From an uncultured Lachnospiraceae bacterium (GTDB lineage Bacteria; Bacillota; Clostridia; Lachnospirales; Lachnospiraceae): a stretch of DNA of 12,394 nucleotides. Below, piece by piece: positions 1-6,537 of this stretch; the first letter of the stretch is position 1; every line of letters starts with the position of its first letter. The stretch spans positions 1-12,394 of the forward strand of contig CAJUKV010000071.1 of the NCBI GenBank assembly GCA_910587305.1, in the 5' to 3' direction. The notes below the pieces were generated by a model. That model was given only the letters and a program-made list of their open reading frames with translations, did no database searches and had not been told where the DNA came from. A program made the translations under genes and the position numbers.

Positions 1-580
1 ATACTGCTAATATTGCCTTTTCCTTTGTAATCCCGCTTTTCGTAAACTTATACCAATCGCCATCCGAAAAATGCTGACTGTCAAGTTCTGAAAAATGTTC
101 GCATAATTTTTGCGCCAGGCCGGGCTTAGCTATTTCAACGCATATTTTCAAAGCTTCTTGCTGAAATTCCGTAAAATCCGTATAGATACTGTCTCCCCAG
201 CTTTTATACTGCGCCTTTGGGTCTGTTTTGTAATTCCAATAATGAGCATCTAATGTGTCGACCGTAATTTCACAATCCATACCGCATATTTTTCTTGCCG
301 ATTTAATAAAATCTTTTGTTTCCGTTACGGAAAAAGGAGAAGAACAGATAATTTTTTCGTTTACCCGAACCAATGCCCCGCCGCTGGAAATAAGAATATC
401 CGGCTTCACTTCTCTTAAAAATCCCAGACAATTTTGTTCGCTTCTCGATGTTGAAATTCCTATCAGATACCCGTTTTCTTTACATTTGGATAGTGTTTTC
501 AGCGTATATTCGGATAAAGTTTTATCATTTCTTAATAAAGTGCCATCTAAATCAAAAAGTAGTATTTTGAGATTGCCCAT
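1..580 (-). CDS. Cof-type HAD-superfamily hydrolase (HAD-IIB), C-terminus beyond window
   Basis: I translated this frame by hand; it stays open for 193 codons from an ATG at 580 to the window edge with no stop. Seen: the HAD motif I LLFDLDGTLL at residues 7-16 (nucleophile D10, acid D12), motif II ISTSR at 42-46, and the lysine region GITKEKAI at 183-190, where Cof-like enzymes carry the motif III lysine. The final acidic motif lies beyond the edge. Family knowledge: Cof/HAD-IIB enzymes are cytosolic Mg-dependent phosphatases acting on sugar phosphates, nucleotides or similar small phosphorylated metabolites; the substrate cannot be read here. The start is supported by GGAGG (587-591) six bases upstream and by motif I beginning at residue 7. 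The frame is also open upstream to a GTG at 660 with its own GGAGG site, which would add 27 residues of palindrome-derived sequence; I prefer the inner start. Gene divergent from the methyltransferase gene. Confidence 0.92.
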   Translation of the reverse strand, partial: MGNLKILLFDLDGTLLRNDKTLSEYTLKTLSKCKENGYLIGISTSRSEQNCLGFLREVKPDILISSGGALVRVNEKIICSSPFSVTETKDFIKSARKICGMDCEITVDTLDAHYWNYKTDPKAQYKSWGDSIYTDFTEFQQEALKICVEIAKPGLAQKLCEHFSELDSQHFSDGDWYKFTKSGITKEKAILAV

Positions 581-603
581 TATAATCCTCCACGCATCCA
601 ATA

Positions 604-660
604 GCCCGCAAATTTGGGCGTCAGGCACAAATTTGTCTGTGAAAAATTTATTTTTCACAG
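604..660. repeat. Three consecutive palindromes in the HAD gene leader
   Basis: Three inverted repeats follow each other in the 5' leader of the HAD gene. One runs 604-619, a GCCC/GGGC stem around CAAATTTG with one unpaired G. The second is the perfect 10-base palindrome ACAAATTTGT (627-636). The third has a 10-base stem, CTGTGAAAAA (637-646) pairing with TTTTTCACAG (651-660), around TTTA. All have an AAATTT-like core. On the minus strand the set is preceded by GGAGG and a GTG codon and followed by the GGAGG of the HAD gene. It could be a leader hairpin, a protein binding site, or a small dispersed repeat. There is no long U tract, so it is not a standard terminator. Confidence 0.6.
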
Positions 661-845
661 TGTGTTCCTCCAAAACCATATTCTATTAAAAATATGTTAT
701 AAATTTATGATAACACATCCTTTGGTATTTATCATTAAGAAGATGTAATGTAAGTTTTGATGTTTTTAACGTTTATTCAATTAAATAGATAACAAACTGA
801 TAATACTATCGAAATATCAACCTACAGGCGAAAATATTCTCTGTT

Positions 846-1013
846 TTAGGTGAATACAAAATCTCTCATTTCCGGTATAATCGAAATTGAGCAGAGAAGC
901 TTTTCTCCCAACTCACCGCGCGGCCCGTGCGCCACTTTAGTGACATATACTTCCTCTGCACAGGCCTTTGCATAAAAGGACGCGCTTTCCAAACGCTCCC
1001 CATCGATTACAGG
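846..1013 (-). other. Divergent spacer with a possible coding fragment of unknown family
   Basis: The space between the HAD start (580) and the methyltransferase start (1025) has no clear gene. Bases 692-840 are very A/T-rich and show only the weak dyad GTTAT...ATAAC around 695-713. From about 1013 down to a TAA at 846 the minus strand reads as unusually protein-like and richer in G/C than its surroundings, with segments such as ESASFYAKACAEEVYV and HGPRGELGEKLL. An open frame extends to 1112, but its first part only mirrors the methyltransferase gene, and no start with a ribosome binding site is visible. It may be the 3' end of a lost gene, or chance. I do not recognise the family. Confidence 0.25.
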
Positions 1014-1024
1014 AGGTTTTACAG

Positions 1025-2164
1025 ATGAATAAAGTATCACTACGCATAGCCGACTTGCGTAAAAAAGCAAAAGTAACACAGCAGGAGCTGGCAGATGATA
1101 TCGGGGTATCATCTCAGGCCATCAGTAAATGGGAAACCGGCGTCAATATGCCGGATATAACCATTCTTCCGTTACTTGCAGATTATTTCAAAGTGTCAAC
1201 CGACCAGTTATTGGGTTTAAAACCCCTTGACGGGGAGAGATTTATTCCTGAAAAAACAGCCACAAAAGAATTTTGGAATCAAAAATCGGAATACCTTTTG
1301 AGGACGCGAAAGAGTTATTGGAATGATGACTATGTCCGCTTTCTTATTTCACAGGTTTGGAAGATTGATAAACCAATTTCCGTATTGGACTGCGGATGCG
1401 GATACGGCTTTTTAGGCTTGTTGCTGCTTCCACATCTTCCCGAAGGAAGCGCCTATACAGGAATTGATTTTGCAGAAGACTTGATTGCAAAAGGAAAAAC
1501 TCTTTTCGACAGTCAGAAATTTAATGCAGACTTTCTCTGTGAAAATGTTTTTCAATATTCAGCCGAAAATCAGTATGATTTTGTCGTATGTCAGGCAGTT
1601 CTCAGACATTTGGACAATCCGGCGGCTTTTATACAAAAGATGATTCGGTTTGCGAAACCGGGCGGGTATGTAGTATGCATTGATACAAACAGGGAATTTG
1701 AAAGCTGTGGACTCTATATCGATGGCATGGATTATCAGGCATTATGCAGGCATGAAGGTTTGGAAAAAAAGTGGCGGACCGAACTTGCTTTGCAGGGGCG
1801 GGATTATGCAGTGGCCATCAGAACCGCACATATGATGCGCAAACTTGGGCTTGTTGATGTTGATGTAAGAATGAACGATAAGGTAGAATTTGTTACCACA
1901 CAGTCTGCTGATTATGAAGAAACAAAAAGTGATTTCATCGCATATAACGACTGGACTTTGGCTATTGGCGAAGAAGAGAAGGAAAAGCTGATTCTCCATT
2001 TGCTAACCCATGGCTTGTCTCGCAAAGAGGCCGAGGATTATTGTAACCGGAATATTGAAATTGCGGATTTCTTTGCAAACAACCCGACGGCCGGATACAC
2101 GTTTGTGAGAGGGAAAATGATTTCTTATGGGAAAAAAGCGAATATCTATAAAAATGTTGAATAA
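1025..2164 (+). CDS. XRE-type HTH / SAM-dependent methyltransferase fusion protein
   Basis: 379 residues. Residues about 5-60 form a Cro/C1-type helix-turn-helix (RIADLRKKAKVTQQELAD, then SSQAISKWETG), the usual XRE DNA-binding fold. Residues about 118-225 form a class I SAM-dependent methyltransferase domain: motif I VLDCGCGYG (120-128), acidic residue D148 in YTGIDFA, YDFVVCQAVLRHL (184-196) and KPGGYVV (211-217). The remaining 150 residues have no motif I know. The start is ATG 1025 because AGGAGG (1011-1016) lies eight bases upstream; a longer frame from 968 would add 19 residues and swallow that site. Such fusions occur in Clostridia and are usually annotated only as HTH-containing methyltransferases; methylation target and operator are unknown. 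It may autoregulate or control the following genes, but a 347-base gap containing a decayed frame separates it from the nuclease-like gene. No transmembrane segments are apparent. Confidence 0.9.
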   Translation: MNKVSLRIADLRKKAKVTQQELADDIGVSSQAISKWETGVNMPDITILPLLADYFKVSTDQLLGLKPLDGERFIPEKTATKEFWNQKSEYLLRTRKSYWNDDYVRFLISQVWKIDKPISVLDCGCGYGFLGLLLLPHLPEGSAYTGIDFAEDLIAKGKTLFDSQKFNADFLCENVFQYSAENQYDFVVCQAVLRHLDNPAAFIQKMIRFAKPGGYVVCIDTNREFESCGLYIDGMDYQALCRHEGLEKKWRTELALQGRDYAVAIRTAHMMRKLGLVDVDVRMNDKVEFVTTQSADYEETKSDFIAYNDWTLAIGEEEKEKLILHLLTHGLSRKEAEDYCNRNIEIADFFANNPTAGYTFVRGKMISYGKKANIYKNVE

Positions 2165-2194
2165 GGACAATTTTATCAGTAAAATAGCAATTAA

Positions 2195-2545
2195 GGACAG
2201 GCTCCGGAAATAGCAGACAAAATTTTTGATTGGAAAATTCGTATGGAATACTATGCAGGAATTGTCGCTTGCAAAACAGAAAAGGAATTATTTGAACTGT
2301 GGAAACGGAAAAAGCCTATACCGACAACCGCTACTACGATAAATCATGGAAACGTATACTAGTTTTATTATACGGATATCATTTCAGGAAATAAAACTTT
2401 GGTAATAGACTATTACCATCCGGCAAATTACTATCCGGCGTTAGTCAATTAGTATGCGGTTGTCAATATTTATCAACAAGCTTTGTTGTCAGAGAAAGAA
2501 GGGATATCGGTTTGGGAAAAAATTTACTATTTAAAGACAGTATAA
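2195..2545 (+). pseudogene. Decayed reading frame ahead of the nuclease-like gene, family not recognised
   Basis: Stitching frames gives clear protein-like sequence broken by lesions. The first part reads EIADKIFDWKIRMEYYAGI and ELFELWKRKK up to about 2311. After an apparent one-base shift in the A run at 2309-2313 it reads AYTDNRYYDKSWKRI in the next frame. From 2369 it returns to the first frame as YTDIISGNKTLVIDYYHP and NYYPALVN, hits TAG at 2450-2452, then resumes as YAVVNIYQQALLSEKEG and ends at TAA 2543-2545. So there are at least two frameshifts and one in-frame stop. No good ribosome binding site or start was found; an ATG at 2243 lies in frame. The last 34 bases overlap the start of the next gene, as expected of a tightly packed operon. 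The YHP motif recalls the HP(S/A) motif of some uracil-DNA-glycosylase-like proteins, but that is a weak hint. Confidence 0.55.
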
Positions 2546-3171
2546 CCAAAAAAGAATATAATTTATTGATAAGAGAGTTAATCAATGCCATTGACAAAGG
2601 AGAAAATGCATTAAAAACAACTCTTTTTGGTACGATAGAGCCAGAATTATATGCATCGCATGGAACATATAAAGAAGGCGGGCATAACCGCTGTGGCGGA
2701 TTAAATGGAAAACGTTTTACGGAAAAACGCCTTTGCAAATGTATGTACTATAAAAACGGAAAATATTATAATCCCAAAGATTGTGAGCAGTGTGATTTTC
2801 AAGACAGATTTGCTATAATAGGCGATTACCAGATAACGGATTATGAAGTTCCGGCCTATTTCTATGGGGCGGGAATTGGGGAAATTGACCTGATAATCAG
2901 TGATGGAACAATACAATATGCGACAGAATTAAAGCCTTTTCAGGGAAATGATGAAACTCTGCTTCGGATGGTTTCAGAAATTATGACATATACAGCGGGG
3001 TATCCGGCAGGGCAATACCAAAAAGCCATAGCTTTTTTTGAAGGTTCAACACAGGCGGACGAATTCGCAAAAGCTTCACCAGAGATGACAGAGCTTTTCC
3101 AAAAGGGAAACATTACCGTATTCTGCTTCAAAAAGGTCAATGAAAAGGCGTACAAAATATGCAAATTATAA
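2512..3171 (+). CDS. Putative PD-(D/E)XK-like nuclease with cysteine cluster
   Basis: 219 residues, no family recognised with certainty. Seen: a segment GAGIGEIDLIISDG (119-132) followed by YATELKPFQG (136-145). The pattern E124-x-D126 ... E139-x-K141, with a downstream helix LLRMVSEIMTYT (150-161), fits the active-site layout of PD-(D/E)XK nucleases. A preceding cluster C61, C75-x-C77, C91-x2-C94 could bind zinc. No signal peptide or membrane segment. The only available start is a TTG at 2512, with AAGAAGGG a few bases upstream; the frame is open further upstream but has no ATG or GTG there. The gene overlaps the decayed frame by 34 bases and the beta-CASP gene by 13, so translation of the three was probably coupled. 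The nuclease call is inference from motif spacing; a non-catalytic protein of the same fold, or an unrelated zinc-binding protein, remains possible. Confidence 0.6.
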   Translation: MGKNLLFKDSITKKEYNLLIRELINAIDKGENALKTTLFGTIEPELYASHGTYKEGGHNRCGGLNGKRFTEKRLCKCMYYKNGKYYNPKDCEQCDFQDRFAIIGDYQITDYEVPAYFYGAGIGEIDLIISDGTIQYATELKPFQGNDETLLRMVSEIMTYTAGYPAGQYQKAIAFFEGSTQADEFAKASPEMTELFQKGNITVFCFKKVNEKAYKICKL

Positions 3172-4331
3172 TCCACCGCGGTACACATCAAATAGGCGGT
3201 TGTGCCACAGAAATAAGAAATGGCAGCACACGCATACTAATAGATTTCGGCGCTGAATTGCCCGATGCAGATGGCAATGTATCGCCAGACACATTAAAGA
3301 TTGATGGTCTTAATTATGGGAAAGCAGATTTTGATGGTGTATTTTTAACGCATTATCACGGTGACCATATGGGATTGATTTCATTTGTACCAGAATCCAT
3401 ACCCGTTTTTATGGGAAGCACAGCAGTTAAAATATTAACAGCATTTTCAAACAGGACACAAGATAAGTACAAGTGCACACCCGACAGAATACGGCCCTTG
3501 TATGCCTTAAAGCCCATAATGATAGGAAACATGAAAGTCACACCCATTCCTGCTGACCATTCTGCCTATGATGCTTTTATGTATTTAGTGGAAACAGAAG
3601 GAAAACGGATACTGCACACCGGTGATTTTCGGCTACATGGTTTTCGTGGGAAAGCCACATCTAAACTGATACACCGTTATGCATCAGACATAGATGTTTT
3701 AATTATCGAAGGGACATTGCTTTCAAGGAATAATCATAACATAATGTCAGAATCGGAGTTACAGAAAGAAATTTCAAATGAAATTCTGTCACACAAATAT
3801 GTATTCGCTCTATGTGCCTCTACAAATATAGATCGGCTTGCATCTTTTTATAATGCCACACCCTACGGCAGATATTTTGTGTGTGATAAATATCAAAAAG
3901 AAATACTGGATTCGATAGCAGCAAATTCCAAATCACAATGGTATCAATTTGGCAAAACCCTAACTTATGGAAAAAATCTGGAATTAGAAAAAAGGGGTTT
4001 TGTCATGCCAGTCAGGGCAAATAATAAATTTAAGGAAATTATGTCACAATATCCTGATTCATTTTTAATATATTCAATATGGAAAGGCTACTTAGACGGA
4101 CGTTCCCATGCACTCTCCGAATTTATTGCCCCATTTAAAAAATCCGGCAACATACGTTATCTGCATTCCAGCGGTCATGTGACAGCAACTGACACACAGG
4201 CATTCTGCAATCTTGTAAATCCTAAAATTGGTGTAATTCCAATTCATACGGAAAATGGAAATAATTTTGAAAAATTGAATTTGAAGTGCCCAATGCTGCG
4301 TCTGAACGATGGTGAAGTTTTCTCTTTATAA
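3159..4331 (+). CDS. Beta-CASP metallo-beta-lactamase-fold protein, RNase J-like
   Basis: 390 residues. The metallo-beta-lactamase motif THYHGDH is at 64-70 (H65, H67, D69, H70), with further metal ligands likely at H134 (PADHSAYDA) and D156 (HTGDFR). The second half carries beta-CASP hallmarks: E184 in VLIIEGT (motif A), H340 in LHSSGHVT (motif B or C), and a C-terminal VIPIHTE with H363, matching the PvHGE region of RNase J. Family knowledge: beta-CASP proteins are zinc-dependent nucleases acting on RNA or DNA (RNase J, CPSF73, Artemis). At 390 residues it is much shorter than the roughly 555-residue RNase J and lacks its C-terminal extension, so it is an accessory paralogue, not the housekeeping enzyme. 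ATG 3159 lies inside the end of the nuclease-like gene (13-base overlap), with AAAAGG upstream as ribosome binding site. The pairing suggests a joint role in nucleic-acid processing or defence; that is inference. Confidence 0.88.
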   Translation: MQIIIHRGTHQIGGCATEIRNGSTRILIDFGAELPDADGNVSPDTLKIDGLNYGKADFDGVFLTHYHGDHMGLISFVPESIPVFMGSTAVKILTAFSNRTQDKYKCTPDRIRPLYALKPIMIGNMKVTPIPADHSAYDAFMYLVETEGKRILHTGDFRLHGFRGKATSKLIHRYASDIDVLIIEGTLLSRNNHNIMSESELQKEISNEILSHKYVFALCASTNIDRLASFYNATPYGRYFVCDKYQKEILDSIAANSKSQWYQFGKTLTYGKNLELEKRGFVMPVRANNKFKEIMSQYPDSFLIYSIWKGYLDGRSHALSEFIAPFKKSGNIRYLHSSGHVTATDTQAFCNLVNPKIGVIPIHTENGNNFEKLNLKCPMLRLNDGEVFSL

Positions 4332-4340
4332 CTCAAATAT

Positions 4341-4368
4341 ACAGGAAAGGCAAAGCGGATTTACCTGT
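4341..4368. terminator. Weak stem-loop in the convergent gap
   Basis: Only 36 bases separate the stops of the beta-CASP gene (plus) and the sulfatase-like gene (minus). They contain ACAGGAAA pairing with TTTACCTGT (one bulged A) around an 11-base loop. Neither strand has a good U tract, so this is at most a weak bidirectional terminator. No remnant of another gene fits in the gap. Confidence 0.3.
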
Positions 4369-5363
4369 CACAGGAAAAAATGCTTATAAGGAACCGTATT
4401 AACCACCGGATGGTTGATTCCGTGAAACTGGCAGCCGTCCTCCCCGTAGCAGGTGCCGTGGTCAGAGCAGCAAATCACGAAAGCGCCGCCCCGTTTTTCC
4501 TTCCACTCATCAAACAGCCGTCCCAATTCCTTATCCACATACCGAAGAGCCGCTCCATGGCTTTTGGGGCTGTCATGAACCGCTCCCTCCAGATAAAAAT
4601 TGTTGGGATAATGAATGGCGTCCACGTTTAAATACAGAAATAGCTTCTTTGAAAGCTCCCCGGAAGATATCTTTTTCAATATAAAATCCACCTGATTTTT
4701 AGTGCTCTCCTTCACCGGACAGCCAAAAGAGGGATTCCAAAAGCTTTTTTGAAAATAGGAAGGGAAAACTCTGCCTAAATCCGAACGCTTATCAAAAAAG
4801 GATACTCCCCCTACGCACCAGGTTTCGTAACCGTCCTTTTCAAGTCCCTCCATAATAGTGCTTCCCGAAAAACCGTAAGCGCCCTCAGGCGTCTTTCTCC
4901 CAAGCCCGATTGATTTGGGGAAAAATAACATATCCCTGTCCGCTATGCTTTTGGCGTCAAAGCTGCATGGAAGGAAGCCTGCAAACATGGCATGGTGGGA
5001 AGGATAGGTAAAATTGCCCGGCGCCTGACGCTTATCCCATTTGCCATACCGGTTTAAAACAGGCGTTCCTCCCTCCTCCTGCTCTTTCTCCGCCACATCA
5101 TAGCGCAGGGTATCCAGGCAAATAAACAAAATATCCAAATGGCCAACCACTTTATTCATGTCTACAGACATATCTGCAGGCATATCCACAGTCATGTCCA
5201 TAGCCATGCCCGCAGCCATGGCTGTAGGCATAGCCGTGGACACGCCTGCGGACAGTTTCTTACGCTTCCCGGAAGTAAGTAAATGTATGGGAACCTCGCT
5301 TGACACATTTTCTTTGGGTAAGCTCTCTCCCAGATCCTGACTGTTTTTCATTTCCTCACTCAT
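4368..5363 (-). CDS. STM4013/SEN3800-family sulfatase-like hydrolase
   Basis: 331 residues. From residue 71 on it matches what I know of the STM4013/SEN3800 family in the alkaline phosphatase/sulfatase superfamily. Seen: VVGHLDILFICLDTLRYDVA (72-91) with metal-binding D84; GNFTYPSHHAMFAGFLP (116-132), containing the probable Thr/Ser nucleophile region; LYLNVDAIHYPN (243-254); AALRYVDKELG (271-281); CCSDHGTCYGEDG (298-310) with D301 and H302; and FHGINHPV (313-320) with H314. The C-terminus VPYKHFFL ends as the family does, so the gene is complete. It should hydrolyse a phosphate or sulfate ester, substrate unknown. The first 70 residues are an extension not expected in the family and include a Met-rich repeat. 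The ATG at 5363 is chosen because GGGGG lies seven bases upstream, 16 bases after the ATP-grasp stop. It is the last gene of a three-gene operon with the ATP-grasp and LRR genes. Confidence 0.88.
   Translation of the reverse strand: MSEEMKNSQDLGESLPKENVSSEVPIHLLTSGKRKKLSAGVSTAMPTAMAAGMAMDMTVDMPADMSVDMNKVVGHLDILFICLDTLRYDVAEKEQEEGGTPVLNRYGKWDKRQAPGNFTYPSHHAMFAGFLPCSFDAKSIADRDMLFFPKSIGLGRKTPEGAYGFSGSTIMEGLEKDGYETWCVGGVSFFDKRSDLGRVFPSYFQKSFWNPSFGCPVKESTKNQVDFILKKISSGELSKKLFLYLNVDAIHYPNNFYLEGAVHDSPKSHGAALRYVDKELGRLFDEWKEKRGGAFVICCSDHGTCYGEDGCQFHGINHPVVNTVPYKHFFL
5160..5243 (-). repeat. 12-base tandem repeat encoding Met-x-x-(D/G/A) units
   Basis: Seven degenerate 12-base units lie in frame in the sulfatase-like gene, encoding VSTA, MPTA, MAAG, MAMD, MTVD, MPAD and MSVD (residues 41-68), followed by M69. 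Methionine recurs at 45, 49, 53, 57, 61, 65 and 69, with an extra one at 55. The period is a multiple of three, so gain or loss of units keeps the frame. It lies just before the conserved catalytic domain begins. Confidence 0.85.
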
Positions 5364-5379
5364 ATTTCATCCCCCATTT

Positions 5380-6537
5380 TTATCCATACAGCCAATTTGC
5401 CATAATTTCCGCCTGATGACGATAAATCACATTTTCGTGATAAATATCCTGATAAATCAAATCGCCCTGTCCGTTCATTTCTATAATTCTGGGATTCAGG
5501 CTTCCTTTTTCCAGTAAAATGTCGATTCCGGCGCACCTTAACCCTTCAAAGCAGGCCATAGCCTCCTGACAGACAGATATCATATTGCACACGACAGATT
5601 CCGGAAGCCGTAAATCCTCTATCTGCAAGGGACGATTGTTTAAATGCAGGTTGGTAATCGGCCCTTTGGAAAGTCTTGCCAGCAAAAAATCCATTTTTCC
5701 TTCCTGCATCACAGCTCTCAAATCGTAAGAAAATCCCTGATATTCCGCCTTGGCATACCACCGTTCCAAAATACAGTCAAGCTCCAAAATCCCATCCAAA
5801 AGAGGAAAAATATCCTCAGGCTTTGAAAAATGCCTGAGCCGTTTGGTATTGACAAGACCGCCCCCCGGACAAAGAGCCGCACAGGTGTAAAGGGCCATCC
5901 TCCCTGTAGAAGGCTGATAACGAAAAGCCGATACCCCCGCCGCGCCGGAACCTTTTACCGGCTTTATGAAAATCTGATAAATCTCTTTGGTCTTCATCAT
6001 TTCCAAAAGCCTGTCTGAGGAAAGCTCTGTCTCTCTTCGTTTTTGCCTCATCTTATTTCTTTGCGAAATTCCTGTTTCCGCTTTCAGCAGCTCATCCGTC
6101 TGCAGATATATTTTCTCCGCTGAGAGTTCCGTTTCTGTCTGTAACTGTTCTGTCACGGGAAGGCCCGCCTCCGCCAGCTTTTTTTTACAAAACCGCTTAT
6201 CAAGTAAACGGGCTATGACATCCGGGTGATTGAAAAACGCGATTTTCCGCCCTTTTCCCATCCGGCTTAATTCCGCGAGCGTCCTTTCATATTCTCCTGT
6301 CAGCTCATTCAATGTTTTCAGGGAACTGCTCTTCCATAAGGGAGGCTCTATCTTTAAAAATATTTCCCCTTCTGTCAGCGCATCTCTCCACTCTTTCCAG
6401 TCCGTAAATAGAAGGCCGCTTTCACTGCCAGCCATCTTTTTGTCAGAAAAGACAGGCAGCCCCGCCTGCACTGCCGCCTGCCTTAAATAACCGGTTCTCT
6501 TAGTTTCCGGATTCCCTAAAACTACGATGCGTTTCAT
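5380..6537 (-). CDS. STM4014-family ATP-grasp protein
   Basis: 385 residues with ATP-grasp ligase architecture. Seen: an N-terminal Rossmann-like strand MKRIVVLGNP; FNHPDVIARLLDKRFCKKKL (102-121), the usual pre-ATP-grasp segment that names the bound chain; the ATP-binding IFIKPVKGSGAAGVS (189-203) with K192 and K195; ERW (258-260); the YDLRAVMQ strand (271-278); GIDILLE (337-343) with D339; and the metal-binding IIEMNGQGD (351-359) with E353 and N355. Family knowledge: such enzymes join a carboxylate to an amine or thiol through an acyl-phosphate; RimK and glutathione synthetase are relatives. The acceptor here is unknown. ATG 6537 overlaps the LRR stop as ATGA (6534-6537), so translation is coupled. 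The neighbours (LRR upstream, sulfatase-like hydrolase downstream) are the reason for the STM4014 assignment, together with its length and order. Confidence 0.86.
   Translation of the reverse strand: MKRIVVLGNPETKRTGYLRQAAVQAGLPVFSDKKMAGSESGLLFTDWKEWRDALTEGEIFLKIEPPLWKSSSLKTLNELTGEYERTLAELSRMGKGRKIAFFNHPDVIARLLDKRFCKKKLAEAGLPVTEQLQTETELSAEKIYLQTDELLKAETGISQRNKMRQKRRETELSSDRLLEMMKTKEIYQIFIKPVKGSGAAGVSAFRYQPSTGRMALYTCAALCPGGGLVNTKRLRHFSKPEDIFPLLDGILELDCILERWYAKAEYQGFSYDLRAVMQEGKMDFLLARLSKGPITNLHLNNRPLQIEDLRLPESVVCNMISVCQEAMACFEGLRCAGIDILLEKGSLNPRIIEMNGQGDLIYQDIYHENVIYRHQAEIMANWLYG

Noticed and set aside
255..689. Plus-strand 144-codon frame
   Set aside because: It is antisense to the HAD gene, whose motifs are unambiguous; the frame has no family-like sequence.
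876..881. TATAAT as -10 box for the methyltransferase gene
   Set aside because: At 17-base spacing the -35 region reads AATACA, a poor match, so the promoter cannot be supported.
968..1024. Longer methyltransferase start at 968
   Set aside because: The extension contains the AGGAGG that serves ATG 1025, and the HTH fold starts right after 1025.
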